NCBI GenBank assembly: GCA_944389475.1
Contig: CALXMM010000014.1
Span: forward strand, 1-57,970
Reading direction: 5' to 3'
Length of the DNA stretch: 57,970 bases
Origin: an uncultured Clostridia bacterium
Lineage (GTDB): Bacteria > Bacillota > Clostridia > TANB77 > CAG-508
Under the pieces are notes generated by a model. That model made no database searches and was not told the origin of the DNA. It saw only the letters and a program-made list of their open reading frames with translations. The position numbers and the translations under genes were made by a program. Of the stretch, positions 27,698 to 37,173 are shown in pieces (position 1 is the stretch's first letter; every line of letters starts with the position of its first letter).

Positions 27698-27726
27698 TTG
27701 ACTTAGGGCTTTAACCGTTGTATAAT
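27698..27726 (+). promoter_or_regulatory. Promoter of the S10-spc-alpha superoperon
   Basis: TTGACT (27698-27703), a 17-bp spacer and a perfect TATAAT (27721-27726). It lies about 330 bases upstream of rpsJ and is the only clear promoter before 44346. Confidence 0.8.
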
Positions 27727-27732
27727 AATTGA

Positions 27733-28055
27733 GCATGAGTTTAGCGTTGAAGTAGAATGTGGCTACAAACCTACAATATAAGTGGTTTGGAGGGAACTTC
27801 TATGGAGTATGTCTTGGCTTAGACCGGGCGGTAAGTTAAGTTAGCTGTGTGAGCAAAGCGAACTACAGATAACTTATGCAACGAAGTTGCATAAAGGAAA
27901 CTTGTAGAGTTTTAAGTATGGCTAAAAATACATAATGCACTTATCCCAAGATTATCATGCCAACTTGGGCTTTTATATTGGTAGTTTTCAAAACACCAGG
28001 GTGCGTTTAAACTTGCCTAGGTACATTTTAATATTTTAAGGAGGGAAATTATACT
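27733..28055 (+). promoter_or_regulatory. Structured 5' leader of the rpsJ operon
   Basis: The region between ldh and rpsJ is about 440 bp; after the ldh terminator and the promoter, this 320-nt leader is the remainder. It has no ORF with a ribosome binding site. Visible structures are a two-part hairpin at 27837-27876 (TAAGTTA/TAACTTA plus CTGT/ACAG), a hairpin TTATGCAAC-GAA-GTTGCATAA at 27874-27894, and CCCAAG/CTTGGG (27945-27950 with 27964-27969) followed by CTTTT, which could be a weak attenuator. Autogenous control by a ribosomal protein is a reasonable inference, but I do not recognise a named element. Confidence 0.55.
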
Positions 28056-28385
28056 ATGGCAACAACAAATCAAATGGTAGGAAGCGAAAAAATAAGAATA
28101 AGGTTAAAAGCTTATGATCACGTTATTTTAGATCAGTCTGCTGAAAAGATAGTGGATACTGCTAAAAAAACAGGAGCAAAAGTTTCAGGACCAATTCCAC
28201 TTCCAACACAAAAAGAAGTTGTAACAATCTTACGTTCTCCACACAAAGATAAAGATTCAAGAGAACAATTCGAAATGAGAACACATAAGAGAGTTATAGA
28301 TATTCTTTATCCAACACAAAAAACTGTTGATAGCTTAATGAAGCTAGATTTACCAGCAGGTGTTGATATAGAAATCAAATTATAA
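28056..28385 (+). CDS. rpsJ: 30S ribosomal protein S10
   Basis: S10 binds the 3' domain of 16S rRNA and, with NusB, serves in antitermination. The 109-residue protein has the signature [15 protein letters not shown] and [19 protein letters not shown]. It is about six residues longer at the N-terminus than usual ([12 protein letters not shown]). An internal ATG at 28074 would give the common length, but GGAGGG at 28040-28045 suits the first ATG better. It opens the superoperon. Confidence 0.97.
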   Translation: MATTNQMVGSEKIRIRLKAYDHVILDQSAEKIVDTAKKTGAKVSGPIPLPTQKEVVTILRSPHKDKDSREQFEMRTHKRVIDILYPTQKTVDSLMKLDLPAGVDIEIKL

Positions 28386-28457
28386 TTATAAAAATAATTT
28401 TAAAAAATAAAATAACGAAGCCAAGCTAGTTGCTTAAAAATGTAATTAGCCAATAGT

Positions 28458-28513
28458 TAAGTTAGCTCTAGGAACAAAGTGACGTAGAGATAACTTATAC
28501 GGTGAAACGTATA
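28458..28513 (+). promoter_or_regulatory. Two-hairpin RNA element upstream of rplC
   Basis: TAAGTTA/TAACTTA (28458-28464 with 28491-28497) encloses a G-A mismatch and CTCTA/TAGAG (28466-28470 with 28485-28489). A second hairpin TATACG/CGTATA (28496-28501 with 28508-28513) ends directly at the rplC ribosome binding site. The first part matches the rpsJ leader element at 27837-27876 in 31 of 40 positions, with compensatory changes. Confidence 0.6.
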
Positions 28514-28526
28514 GGAGGAAAGAAAA

Positions 28527-29162
28527 ATGAGTAAAGGATTAATAGGAAAGAAAATAGGAATGACACAAATCTTTGATGAAAAAGGAATGGTTGTTCCAGT
28601 AACAGTTATAGAAGCTGGACCTTGTGTAGTATCACAAGTTAAAACAGTAGAAACAGATGGATATAATGCTGTTCAATTAGGATTTGGAGAAATCAAATCA
28701 AACAAAGTAAATAAACCAATGGCTGGACATTTTGCAAAAGCAAATGTAGAAGCTAAAAAACATTTAAGAGAATTTAGAGTAGATGATGTTCAAAACGTTA
28801 AAGTTGGGGATGAAGTAAAAGTTGATACATTTGAACAAGGAGATAAAGTAGATGTTCAAGGAATATCAAAAGGAAAAGGATTCCAAGGTGTTATAAAAAG
28901 ACATGGACAACACAGAGGACCAATGGGACATGGTTCTATGTATCATAGAAGACCAGGTTCAATGGGAGCTACTTCTACACCAGGTAGAGTTTTCAAAGGT
29001 AAGAAATTACCAGGACATATGGGCGTACAAAAAATAACAATCCAAAACTTAGAAGTAGTTAAAGTTGATATGGATAAAAATGTATTATTAGTAAAAGGAA
29101 GCGTTCCAGGACCAAAAGGAGCTATTCTAAAAATAAAATCAAGTGTAAAGATGAGTAAATAG
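28527..29162 (+). CDS. rplC: 50S ribosomal protein L3
   Basis: L3 is an early assembly protein whose extension reaches the peptidyl transferase centre. The 211-residue sequence opens [18 protein letters not shown] and has the long-loop segment [20 protein letters not shown] near residues 130-150. It begins 9 bases after GGAGG that abuts the upstream hairpin, so the hairpin may control its translation. Confidence 0.97.
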   Translation: MSKGLIGKKIGMTQIFDEKGMVVPVTVIEAGPCVVSQVKTVETDGYNAVQLGFGEIKSNKVNKPMAGHFAKANVEAKKHLREFRVDDVQNVKVGDEVKVDTFEQGDKVDVQGISKGKGFQGVIKRHGQHRGPMGHGSMYHRRPGSMGATSTPGRVFKGKKLPGHMGVQKITIQNLEVVKVDMDKNVLLVKGSVPGPKGAILKIKSSVKMSK

Positions 29163-29183
29163 TAAGAAGGGAGGAAAAGTACA

Positions 29184-29807
29184 ATGCCTAAAATAGATGT
29201 ATATAATATGGAAGGTAAAAAAGTTAGCGATGTAGAATTAAGCGATAACGTATTTGGTATTGAACCAAATGAAGCAGTAGTACATAGTGTATTAGTTAAC
29301 TATTTAGCTAACCAAAGACAAGGAACACAAAGTACAAAAACAAGATCAGAAGTATCTGGTGGTGGTAGAAAACCATGGAGACAAAAAGGAACAGGTAGAG
29401 CAAGACAAGGTTCTATAAGAGCACCACAATGGGTAAAAGGTGGAATTGCATTAGGACCAAAACCACGTTCATACAAATATACTGTTAATAAAAAAGAAAG
29501 AAGATTAGCAATACGTTCAGTATTAAGCTCAAAAGTTTTAGAAAACAATTTAGTTGTTTTAGACAAAGCTGAAATGAAAGAAATAAAAACACAAGCTATG
29601 GTTAAAACATTAGAAAACTTAAAAGTAGAAGGAAAAACATTAATTTTATTACCAGAAAAGAATGAAAACGTACAAAAATCAGCAAGAAATATAAAAGATG
29701 TAAAAACAACTTTAGTAAACACAATAAATGTTTATGATTTATTAAAATATAATAAATTAGTTGTAACTCTAGATGCTGTTAAGAAATTAGAGGAGGTGTA
29801 CGCATAA
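29184..29807 (+). CDS. rplD: 50S ribosomal protein L4
   Basis: L4 lines the peptide exit tunnel with a long loop and in some bacteria also regulates the S10 operon. The 207-residue sequence shows the loop region [20 protein letters not shown] at about residues 55-75. Its stop codon overlaps the rplW start (TAATG), which implies translational coupling. Confidence 0.97.
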   Translation: MPKIDVYNMEGKKVSDVELSDNVFGIEPNEAVVHSVLVNYLANQRQGTQSTKTRSEVSGGGRKPWRQKGTGRARQGSIRAPQWVKGGIALGPKPRSYKYTVNKKERRLAIRSVLSSKVLENNLVVLDKAEMKEIKTQAMVKTLENLKVEGKTLILLPEKNENVQKSARNIKDVKTTLVNTINVYDLLKYNKLVVTLDAVKKLEEVYA

Positions 29808-30154
29808 TGAAACCAGAAGATATAATAATTGCTCCAATTATTACTGAAAAAAGTAATGATGGACTAAATGAAGGAAAGTATACCTTTGAAGTAAACCCAA
29901 AAGCAACAAAAATAGATATAAAAAATGCTGTAGAAAAACTTTTCGAAGTTAAAGTATTAAATGTTAATACTATTAATGTAAGAGGAAAAGAAAAAAGAAT
30001 GGGAAGATATGTTGGAAAAACACCAGATTGGAAAAAAGCTATTGTTACAATAGATACAAACCCAGAACAAAAAACATATTTAGGAAAAGGTGGAAAAACA
30101 ACAAAGATTTCTAAGAAATATAAAGATTCTATAGAAGATTTTATGGGAGCATAG
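29807..30154 (+). CDS. rplW: 50S ribosomal protein L23
   Basis: L23 lies at the tunnel exit and docks trigger factor and SRP. The 115-residue protein has IIAPIITEKSNDG at the start and VNTINVRGKEKRMGRYVGKT in the middle. It overlaps rplD by one base. It is followed by a 115-base spacer with two small hairpins (CTGG/CCAG and CTGC/GCAG) before rplB. Confidence 0.96.
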   Translation: MKPEDIIIAPIITEKSNDGLNEGKYTFEVNPKATKIDIKNAVEKLFEVKVLNVNTINVRGKEKRMGRYVGKTPDWKKAIVTIDTNPEQKTYLGKGGKTTKISKKYKDSIEDFMGA

Positions 30155-30269
30155 ATTTTAATAAATAATCTATCAAAAGAAAAACTATCTGGAAAATACC
30201 AGGATAATAAAGAATATCTGCAGTAGAGCAGGAAAAAATCTACAATAAATTATAGAAAGGATAATTAAA

Positions 30270-31097
30270 ATGGGAATAAAAAGATTTAGAGCATATACAC
30301 CATCAAGAAGAAACATGACAGTTTCTACATTTGATGAAATAACAAAGAAAACACCAGAAAAATCTTTATTAGCTAAAAAGAAAGAAAAAGCTGGAAGAAA
30401 TTCATATGGAAGAATTACAGTTAGACATCAAGGTGGTGGAAACAGACAAAAATATAGAATTATAGATTTTAAACGTTTAAAAGATAATATGGAAGCAACA
30501 GTAATTGGAATAGAATATGATCCAAACAGAAGTGCAAACATTGCGTTAATTCAATATGAAGATGGAGAAAAAGCATATATCTTAGCACCTTTAGGATTAA
30601 AAGATGGAGATAAAGTTGTATCTGGAGAAAAAGCTGATATTAAACCAGGAAACTGTATGCCAATAGAAGCTATACCAGTTGGTACAATGATTCATAATAT
30701 AGAATTAAATCCTAGACAAGGTGGAAAATTAGTTAGAAGTGCAGGACAAGAAGCACAACTTATGGCAAAAGAAGGTAAATATGCACATGTAAGACTTCCT
30801 TCAGGAGAAATGAGATTAATCTTAACAAGATGTAGAGCTACAATTGGAACAGTTGGAAATGCAGACCACGACACAATAAAAATTGGTAAAGCTGGAAGAA
30901 AAAGACATATGGGTTGGAGACCAGAAGTTAGAGGAGCAGTTATGAACCCAGTAGATCACCCACATGGTGGTGGTGAAGGAAAAGCACCAGTTGGACACGC
31001 AGGACCATTAACACCTTGGGGTAAACCAGCACTTGGATATAAGACAAGAAATAAAAAGAAAATTTCAAATAAATTCATAGTTAAGAGAAGAAAATAG
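30270..31097 (+). CDS. rplB: 50S ribosomal protein L2
   Basis: L2 supports the peptidyl transferase centre and subunit joining. The 275-residue protein has RVRH-like core [20 protein letters not shown] and the conserved C-terminal region [20 protein letters not shown] with the functionally important His. It follows rplW and precedes rpsS, as in all bacteria. Confidence 0.98.
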   Translation: MGIKRFRAYTPSRRNMTVSTFDEITKKTPEKSLLAKKKEKAGRNSYGRITVRHQGGGNRQKYRIIDFKRLKDNMEATVIGIEYDPNRSANIALIQYEDGEKAYILAPLGLKDGDKVVSGEKADIKPGNCMPIEAIPVGTMIHNIELNPRQGGKLVRSAGQEAQLMAKEGKYAHVRLPSGEMRLILTRCRATIGTVGNADHDTIKIGKAGRKRHMGWRPEVRGAVMNPVDHPHGGGEGKAPVGHAGPLTPWGKPALGYKTRNKKKISNKFIVKRRK

Positions 31098-31119
31098 TCT
31101 GAAGAGGAGGGAAAAATAA

Positions 31120-31401
31120 ATGTCAAGATCAAGCAAGAAGAAACCTTATGTACAAGAAAAACTTCTAAAGAGAATAGAAGAAATGAACAAAACAGGTAAA
31201 AAAGAAGTATTAAAAACATGGTCAAGAGCTTCTACAATATATCCTCAAATGGTTGGACATACAATAGCAGTTCATGATGGAAGAAAACATGTACCTGTTT
31301 ATTTAACAGAAGAAATGATCGGTCATAAATTAGGAGAATTTGCTCCTACAAGAACATTTAAAGGTCATGCTGGAGATAAAAAAACAACAGTTCAAAAATA
31401 A
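31120..31401 (+). CDS. rpsS: 30S ribosomal protein S19
   Basis: The 93-residue protein forms the S13-S19 pair in the 30S head. It has the signature [20 protein letters not shown] and ending [14 protein letters not shown]. It begins 22 bases after rplB behind GGAGG. Confidence 0.97.
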   Translation: MSRSSKKKPYVQEKLLKRIEEMNKTGKKEVLKTWSRASTIYPQMVGHTIAVHDGRKHVPVYLTEEMIGHKLGEFAPTRTFKGHAGDKKTTVQK

Positions 31402-31425
31402 TTGAATTAACAAGGAGGGAAAGAA

Positions 31426-31785
31426 ATGCAAGAGCAAGTAGCTATTAAAGAAGCAAGAGCAGAATTAAAATTTGCTAGAATATCAGCTAGAAAAGTTAAA
31501 ATAGTTGCAGATTTAGTAAGAGGTAAAAATGTTGATGAAGCATTAGCTATAATGAAATTTACACCTAAAGCATCATCACCAATACTAGAAAAATTATTAA
31601 AATCAGCAATTGCAAATGCAGAGAATAATCATGATATGAGTCATGAAAAATTATATATATCAGAAATATATGCAAATCAAGGTCCAACTCTAAAAAGAAT
31701 TAGACCAGCTGCAAAAGGTTCAGCAGTAAGAATTAGAAAGAGAACAACACATATAACAATAGTATTAAGAGAAAGAGAAGATTAA
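31426..31785 (+). CDS. rplV: 50S ribosomal protein L22
   Basis: L22 contributes a loop to the exit tunnel. The 119-residue protein has [23 protein letters not shown] near the start and the terminal block [18 protein letters not shown] followed by [12 protein letters not shown] short extension ([14 protein letters not shown]) precedes the core. Confidence 0.97.
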   Translation: MQEQVAIKEARAELKFARISARKVKIVADLVRGKNVDEALAIMKFTPKASSPILEKLLKSAIANAENNHDMSHEKLYISEIYANQGPTLKRIRPAAKGSAVRIRKRTTHITIVLRERED

Positions 31786-31804
31786 GAGAGGAGGAATTTT
31801 AGAA

Positions 31805-32464
31805 ATGGGACAAAAAGTTAATCCACATGGTGTAAGAGTTGGAGTAATCAAAAATTGGGATTCAAAATGGTATACTGATTCTAAAAACTTTAGTGATTAC
31901 TTAGTAGAAGATTACAACATTCGTAAATTTTTAAAGAAAAAATTATATGCAAGTGGAATTTCTAAAATTGAAATAGAAAGAACAGCTAAATTTGTTAAGA
32001 TAAGCGTTTACACAGCTAAACCAGGTTTAGTTATTGGTAAAGGTGGAAATTTAGTTGAAACATTAAAAGAAGAATTACAAAAAATGATTGGTAAAACTGT
32101 AAACTTAAATATAGTTGAAGTTAAGAATGTAGATTTAGATGCACAATTAGTTGCAGAAAATATTGCAGGACAATTAGAGAGAAGAATTTCATTCAGAAGA
32201 GCCATGAAACAATGTATGCAAAAAACAATGAAAGCAGGAGCTTTAGGAATAAAGACTGCTTGCTCTGGAAGATTAGGTGGAGCAGATATGGCTAGAACAG
32301 AATTCTATAAAGATGGTACTATACCACTTCAAACTTTAAGAGCTGACATAGATTATGGATTTGCAGAAGCAGATACAACATATGGAAAAGTTGGTGTAAA
32401 AGTTTGGATATATAAAGGAGAAATTCTTCCAACTAAGAAAAACGTGGAAGGAGGAGAGCAATAA
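31805..32464 (+). CDS. rpsC: 30S ribosomal protein S3
   Basis: S3 is part of the mRNA entry site. The 219-residue protein opens [21 protein letters not shown], has a KH domain with [15 protein letters not shown] (about 76-90), and a C-terminal domain with [18 protein letters not shown]. Its stop overlaps the rplP start (TAATG). Confidence 0.98.
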   Translation: MGQKVNPHGVRVGVIKNWDSKWYTDSKNFSDYLVEDYNIRKFLKKKLYASGISKIEIERTAKFVKISVYTAKPGLVIGKGGNLVETLKEELQKMIGKTVNLNIVEVKNVDLDAQLVAENIAGQLERRISFRRAMKQCMQKTMKAGALGIKTACSGRLGGADMARTEFYKDGTIPLQTLRADIDYGFAEADTTYGKVGVKVWIYKGEILPTKKNVEGGEQ

Positions 32465-32907
32465 TGCCATTAATGCCAAAAAGAACAAAATATAGAAAAC
32501 AACAAAAAGGTAGAAATAGAGGAAAAGCTACTAGAGGAACAAAAGTTACAAATGGAGATTACGGAATCCAAGCATTAGAAGCAGGATTAATTACAGGTAA
32601 TCAAATTGAAGCAGCACGTATTGCTATGACACGTTATGTAAAAAGAGGTGGAAAAGTTTGGATAAAAATCTTTCCAGACAAACCTATCACAAGTAAACCA
32701 GCCGGAACTCGTGGTGGTAAAGGTAAAGGTGCTGTAGAATATTATGTAGCTCCAGTTAAACCAGGAAGAGTTATGTTTGAAATAGCTGGTGTTCCTGAAG
32801 CAACAGCAAGAGAAGCTTTAAGACTAGCTATGAATAAATTATCAGTAAAATGTAAATTCGTAGCAAGAGAATCTGAAGATAAGGTGGGTGATAGCAATGA
32901 AGATTAA
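32464..32907 (+). CDS. rplP: 50S ribosomal protein L16
   Basis: L16 helps position tRNA in the A site. The 147-residue protein opens [20 protein letters not shown] and has [28 protein letters not shown] core sequence around residues 78-100. Its 3' end overlaps the rpmC start by 11 bases. Confidence 0.97.
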   Translation: MPLMPKRTKYRKQQKGRNRGKATRGTKVTNGDYGIQALEAGLITGNQIEAARIAMTRYVKRGGKVWIKIFPDKPITSKPAGTRGGKGKGAVEYYVAPVKPGRVMFEIAGVPEATAREALRLAMNKLSVKCKFVARESEDKVGDSNED

Positions 32908-33103
32908 TAAAATAAAAGAAATGTCTTCACCAGATCTAGAAAAAGAATTATCTGAATTAAAAACAGAATTATTCAAATTAAGATTTAGTTTAGCTACACA
33001 TGGATTAGATAATCCAATGAGAATTAAAGAAGTAAGAAAAGACATAGCAAGAATAAACACAGTTTTAACAGAAAGAAAAATAGCTGAAAGCAAAAATGCT
33101 TAG
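32897..33103 (+). CDS. rpmC: 50S ribosomal protein L29
   Basis: L29 is a small helical protein near the tunnel exit. The 68-residue protein has the pattern [20 protein letters not shown] and [19 protein letters not shown]. The ATG at 32897 is chosen over an in-frame upstream start because GGTGGGTG lies just before it and the family begins MKI/MKA here. It overlaps rplP by 11 bases. Confidence 0.95.
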   Translation: MKINKIKEMSSPDLEKELSELKTELFKLRFSLATHGLDNPMRIKEVRKDIARINTVLTERKIAESKNA

Positions 33104-33118
33104 AAAGGAGAAGTTCTA

Positions 33119-33382
33119 ATGGAAGAAAGAAATCTTCGTAAAGTTTTAGTTGGAACAGTTGTATCTAATAAAATGGATAAAACAATAGTTGTTGCAGTTG
33201 AAACTAGTGAAAAACATAAAAAATATGGAAAATTCGTTAAGAAAACATATAAATTAAAAGCACATGATGAAAATAACGAATGCCAAATTGGAGATAGAGT
33301 AAGAGTAATGGAAACTAGACCACTTTCTAAAGATAAGAGATGGAGATTGGTTGAAGTTGTGGAAAAAGCAGTTATAAAATAA
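33119..33382 (+). CDS. rpsQ: 30S ribosomal protein S17
   Basis: The 87-residue OB-fold protein binds the 5' domain of 16S rRNA. It has [19 protein letters not shown] at the start and [20 protein letters not shown] later. It starts 15 bases after rpmC. Confidence 0.97.
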   Translation: MEERNLRKVLVGTVVSNKMDKTIVVAVETSEKHKKYGKFVKKTYKLKAHDENNECQIGDRVRVMETRPLSKDKRWRLVEVVEKAVIK

Positions 33383-33452
33383 TGTTATCATTATATAAAA
33401 TTAGATGTTTTCGATACAGTTTATTATAGAAGAAAAGGAGGTACTAATTAAC

Positions 33453-33821
33453 ATGGTACAACAACAAACTATATTAAAAGTTGCTGATAACACTGGTGCA
33501 AGAGAAATTATGTGCATTAGATGTTTAGGTGGTTCATATAGAAAATATGCTAAAATAGGTGATGTTATAGTAGCTTCTGTAAAAACAGCTATACCTGGAG
33601 GACAAGTAAAAAAAGGTGATGTTGTTAAAGCAGTAGTTGTTAGAACAAAGAAACCTACAAAAAGAGCAGATGGTTCATATGTAAGATTTGATGAAAATGC
33701 AGCAGTACTTATTAAAGATGATGGAAACCCAAGAGGAACACGTATCTTTGGACCTGTTGCTAGAGAATTAAGAGATAAAAATTATATGAAAATTTTATCA
33801 TTAGCTCCAGAGGTTCTTTAA
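33453..33821 (+). CDS. rplN: 50S ribosomal protein L14
   Basis: L14 contributes to intersubunit bridges. The start at 33453 gives a 122-residue protein, [20 protein letters not shown], which is the family length and beginning; an upstream in-frame start at 33405 has no site. GGAGG lies 11 bases upstream. The following 175-base spacer before rplX holds two hairpins: ATTTCAAAATAT/ATATTTTGAAAT and ACAGAAAT/ATTTCTGT. Confidence 0.97.
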   Translation: MVQQQTILKVADNTGAREIMCIRCLGGSYRKYAKIGDVIVASVKTAIPGGQVKKGDVVKAVVVRTKKPTKRADGSYVRFDENAAVLIKDDGNPRGTRIFGPVARELRDKNYMKILSLAPEVL

Positions 33822-33996
33822 GTTGTTAATTTCAAAATATCACAGATATTTTGAAATGTTACAAATTAAAGATACAGAAATTACAAAGTGATTTCTGTAA
33901 TCCTTAGAAAAAAAGCACAAACAAGTATTAAATGAGTTAATTATTAAACATAATGAGATAAAAGCAAAAATTGTAGAAAAGGAGGAGAATCCTATA

Positions 33997-34305
33997 ATGA
34001 GATTAAAAAAAGGTGATACAGTTAAAGTTTTATCTGGAAATGACAAAGGTAAAACAGGAGAAGTATTAGAAATAATTCCTAAAACACAAAAAATAGTAGT
34101 TAAAGGAGTTAACATTAGAAAGAAACATGTAAAGCCTAGAAAACAAGGTGAAGAAGGAGGAATTATACCATCAGAATATCCTGTACATAGCAGTATAGTT
34201 GGTTTAATTTGTCCAAAATGTGGAAAAGTAACAAGAATTGGATATAAAGTTGAAGGCGACAAAAAAGTTCGTGTATGCAAAAAATGTAATGCAGAATTAA
34301 AATAA
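33997..34305 (+). CDS. rplX: 50S ribosomal protein L24
   Basis: L24 starts 50S assembly. The 102-residue protein has a KOW motif (LKKGDTVKVLSGNDKGKTGEV, residues 2-22) and a C-terminal zinc-ribbon-like pair, CPKCGK and CKKCNA. The AAAGGAGGAG site is 7 bases upstream. Confidence 0.97.
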   Translation: MRLKKGDTVKVLSGNDKGKTGEVLEIIPKTQKIVVKGVNIRKKHVKPRKQGEEGGIIPSEYPVHSSIVGLICPKCGKVTRIGYKVEGDKKVRVCKKCNAELK

Positions 34306-34332
34306 TGTTAGGAAAGGAGGATTTGTATCCTG

Positions 34333-34872
34333 ATGGAAAAATTAAGAGAACAATATGAAAAAGAAGTAGTTCCAGCAATGATGAAAAAATTTAATTATAA
34401 ATCAATAATGGAAGTTCCAAAGCTAGACAAAATCGTTATAAATATTGGTCTTGGAGATGTTAAAGATAATCCAAAATCATTAGATAACGCTATGAAAGAT
34501 TTATCTATTATTACAGGACAAAAACCAATAGTAACAAAAGCAAGAAAATCAATAGCTGCTTTTAAATTAAGAGAGGGAGTTAATGTTGGATGTAAAGTAA
34601 CATTAAGAAGAGGAAAAATGTATGATTTTGCATACAAATTATTTAATGTTGCAATGCCAAGAATAAGAGATTTTAGAGGAATTTCTGGAAATTCTTTTGA
34701 TGGAAGAGGAAATTTCTCAATGGGTGTTAAAGAACAATTAATATTCCCAGAAATTGAATATGATAAAGTAGATAAATTAAGAGGAATGGATATTATTTTT
34801 GTTACAACAGCAAAAACAGACGAAGAAGGAAAGGAATTATTAAAACTTCTAGGTATGCCATTCAAAAATTAG
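34333..34872 (+). CDS. rplE: 50S ribosomal protein L5
   Basis: L5 binds 5S rRNA and contacts the P-site tRNA. The 179-residue protein has [34 protein letters not shown] and [18 protein letters not shown], all family hallmarks. It precedes rpsZ in the standard spc order. Confidence 0.98.
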   Translation: MEKLREQYEKEVVPAMMKKFNYKSIMEVPKLDKIVINIGLGDVKDNPKSLDNAMKDLSIITGQKPIVTKARKSIAAFKLREGVNVGCKVTLRRGKMYDFAYKLFNVAMPRIRDFRGISGNSFDGRGNFSMGVKEQLIFPEIEYDKVDKLRGMDIIFVTTAKTDEEGKELLKLLGMPFKN

Positions 34873-34892
34873 TCTAAAGAAAGGAGATTAAT

Positions 34893-35078
34893 ATGGCTAA
34901 AAAATCTTTAAAAGTTAAACAACAAAAACCACAAAAATATGCTACAAGAGAATATAATAGATGTAAAATATGTGGAAGACCACATGGATATATAAGAAAA
35001 TATGGAATTTGCCGTGTTTGTTTTAGAGAATTAGCACATAAAGGAGAAATTCCAGGTGTTAAAAAAGCAAGTTGGTAG
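34893..35078 (+). CDS. rpsZ: 30S ribosomal protein S14, zinc type
   Basis: The 61-residue S14 is the short zinc form, with [20 protein letters not shown] carrying four Cys, and the family end [11 protein letters not shown]. Short zinc S14 is typical of Gram-positive bacteria. Confidence 0.97.
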   Translation: MAKKSLKVKQQKPQKYATREYNRCKICGRPHGYIRKYGICRVCFRELAHKGEIPGVKKASW

Positions 35079-35103
35079 AAGATAAAAAAGGAGGGAAACT
35101 TAA

Positions 35104-35502
35104 GTGAATACTACAGATCCAATAGCAGATATGTTAACTAGAATAAGAAACGCAAGTGCTGCAAAGCACAAAACAGTTGATGTTCCTGCTTCAAAAATGA
35201 AGAAATCAATAGCAAATATATTATATAATGAAGGATATATTAAATCTGTTGAAGAAATAGAAAATGAAAATCAAGGTATATTAAGAATTACTTTAAAATA
35301 TGATGAAAACGGAGCTAAAGTAATAGCTGGTATAAAAAGAATTAGTAAACCAGGACTAAGAGTATATGCTCCTGCTGAAAAATTACCAAAAGTTTTAAAT
35401 GGATTAGGAATAGCTTTAATTTCTACATCAAAAGGAATTAAAACAGATAAAGAAGCAAGAAAAGAAAATCTTGGAGGAGAAGTTTTAGCATATATTTGGT
35501 AA
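35104..35502 (+). CDS. rpsH: 30S ribosomal protein S8
   Basis: S8 binds the central domain of 16S rRNA and regulates the spc operon in E. coli. The 132-residue protein has [18 protein letters not shown] at the start and [21 protein letters not shown] near the end. The start is a GTG with AAAAGGAGGG upstream. Confidence 0.97.
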   Translation: MNTTDPIADMLTRIRNASAAKHKTVDVPASKMKKSIANILYNEGYIKSVEEIENENQGILRITLKYDENGAKVIAGIKRISKPGLRVYAPAEKLPKVLNGLGIALISTSKGIKTDKEARKENLGGEVLAYIW

Positions 35503-35570
35503 TTTCTGAAGCTGTTGAGGCTCTGCCTACTACAGATTCAGGAAACAATGCGAAGGATGAGCATTGTTAT
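35503..35570 (+). promoter_or_regulatory. Structured rpsH-rplF spacer, two-hairpin element
   Basis: TTTCTGAA/TTCAGGAA (35503-35510 with 35537-35544, one G-U pair) encloses a G-A mismatch and CTGT/ACAG (35512-35515 with 35532-35535). A second hairpin, AACAATGC/GCATTGTT (35544-35551 with 35561-35568), precedes the rplF ribosome binding site. The layout and 24-base inner span match the elements before rpsJ and rplC, but the outer-stem sequence differs. Confidence 0.5.
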
Positions 35571-35602
35571 CAGACAAAAAACAAAAAGGAGGGAAAAAGG
35601 AA

Positions 35603-36142
35603 ATGTCAAGAATAGGAAATGCGCCTATTACAATACCAGAAGGTGTTGAAGTAAAATTAGATGGTCATCACCTAACTGTAAAAGGACCAAAAGGAACATT
35701 GGAAAGAGACATTCATAAAAACTTAACAGTTACTATAGAAGATAATGTTATTAAAGTTACAAGACCAAATGATGAAAACTTTAACAAAGGTTTACATGGG
35801 TTAACAAGAACTTTAATAAAAAACATGATTGAAGGAGTAGAACACGAATTTACAAAAACATTACAAATTAACGGTGTAGGTTATAGAGTTCAAAAACAAG
35901 GAAATAATTTAAACTTAACTTTAGGTTATTCACATCCAGTAATATTTGAAGCTCCAGAAGGAATTACATTTGATGTTCCAGATGCAAATACAATCGTTGT
36001 AAGAGGAATTGATAAAGAATTAGTTGGTCAAACAGCAGCAGTTGTTAGATCTAAAAGAGTACCAGAAGTATATGGTGGAAAAGGTATTAAATATGATTAT
36101 GAAGTTATCAGACGTAGGGAAGGAAAAGCTGGTAAAAAATAA
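35603..36142 (+). CDS. rplF: 50S ribosomal protein L6
   Basis: L6 supports the sarcin-ricin region. The 179-residue protein opens MSRIGNAPITIPEGVEV and has the C-terminal signature PEVYGGKGIKYDYEVIRRREG. The ATG at 35603 has GGAGGG 9 bases upstream; a longer in-frame ATT-type start at 35564 has no site and no family match. Confidence 0.97.
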   Translation: MSRIGNAPITIPEGVEVKLDGHHLTVKGPKGTLERDIHKNLTVTIEDNVIKVTRPNDENFNKGLHGLTRTLIKNMIEGVEHEFTKTLQINGVGYRVQKQGNNLNLTLGYSHPVIFEAPEGITFDVPDANTIVVRGIDKELVGQTAAVVRSKRVPEVYGGKGIKYDYEVIRRREGKAGKK

Positions 36143-36218
36143 AATGTAAAATCAAATCCAATATAACTTTAAATTTATTATTAAAAAAGTTATAATTACA
36201 TGGAAAGGAGAGAGAAAA

Positions 36219-36578
36219 GTGGTTTCAAAAACAAACAGAAAAATGGAAAGAACAAGAAGACATGCTCGTGTTCGTAGAAAAATAAGTGGAACAGCTGAAC
36301 GTCCAAGATTATGTGTATTTAGAAGTAATGCAAATTTATATGCACAAGTAATTGATGATGTTGCAGGTAATACTTTAGTTTCAGCTTCAACATTAGATAA
36401 AGAAGTAAAAACTAAATATTCTAATAAAGAAGCCGCAAAAGAAGTTGGAGCACTTATAGCAAAGAGAGCATTAGAAAAAAATATAAAAGATGTTGTTTTT
36501 GATAGAAGTGGATATATCTATCATGGCGTTGTTAAAGAATTAGCAGAAGCTGCAAGAGATGGTGGATTAAACTTCTAA
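36219..36578 (+). CDS. rplR: 50S ribosomal protein L18
   Basis: L18 binds 5S rRNA with L5. The 119-residue protein has [20 protein letters not shown] near the start and [22 protein letters not shown] at the end. The start is GTG with AAAGGAG 8 bases upstream. Confidence 0.97.
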   Translation: MVSKTNRKMERTRRHARVRRKISGTAERPRLCVFRSNANLYAQVIDDVAGNTLVSASTLDKEVKTKYSNKEAAKEVGALIAKRALEKNIKDVVFDRSGYIYHGVVKELAEAARDGGLNF

Positions 36579-36645
36579 TATAAATTAGAAAATAATAATC
36601 TTCTAAAAGAGTAGATAAATTCAAAAAAAGGAGGAAAGAAAACCA

Positions 36646-37137
36646 ATGCAAGAGGAAAATGCAGTTGAATTAAAAGAGAAAGTTGTTGCAATAAATAGAG
36701 TTGCTAAAGTTGTTAAAGGTGGTAGAACTTTTAGATTTAGTGCTTTAGTAGTTATTGGTGATGGAAACGGACACGTTGGTGTTGGAAACGGAAAGGCAGC
36801 AGAAGTACCTGATGCAATAAAAAAAGCAATAGATGATGCTAGAAAAAATTTAAAAGAAGTACCAGTAGTTGGAACAACAATCCCTCACGAATTTATTGGT
36901 AAATTCGGAAGTGCAAGAGTAATGTTAAAACCAGCTGTACAAGGTTCTGGAGTTATTGCCGGAGGAAGTGCAAGAGCTGTATTAGAATTAGCTGGATACA
37001 AAGATATAAAAACTAAAGTTCTTGGTACAAATAATCCAAGAAATGTTGTTTATGCGACAATGAATGGATTAGAAAATATGAAAACAGCAGAACAAATTGC
37101 TAAAAAAAGAGGAAAAAAAGTTTCTGATATATTATAA
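36646..37137 (+). CDS. rpsE: 30S ribosomal protein S5
   Basis: S5 acts in decoding accuracy and mRNA unwinding. The 163-residue protein has [20 protein letters not shown] and the C-terminal domain [20 protein letters not shown]. The next gene is rplO, only 36 bases on; rpmD, which normally separates them, is missing. Confidence 0.98.
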   Translation: MQEENAVELKEKVVAINRVAKVVKGGRTFRFSALVVIGDGNGHVGVGNGKAAEVPDAIKKAIDDARKNLKEVPVVGTTIPHEFIGKFGSARVMLKPAVQGSGVIAGGSARAVLELAGYKDIKTKVLGTNNPRNVVYATMNGLENMKTAEQIAKKRGKKVSDIL

Positions 37138-37173
37138 TAATGTTATCAAATTATAAGGAGGTGTAATTTAGAA

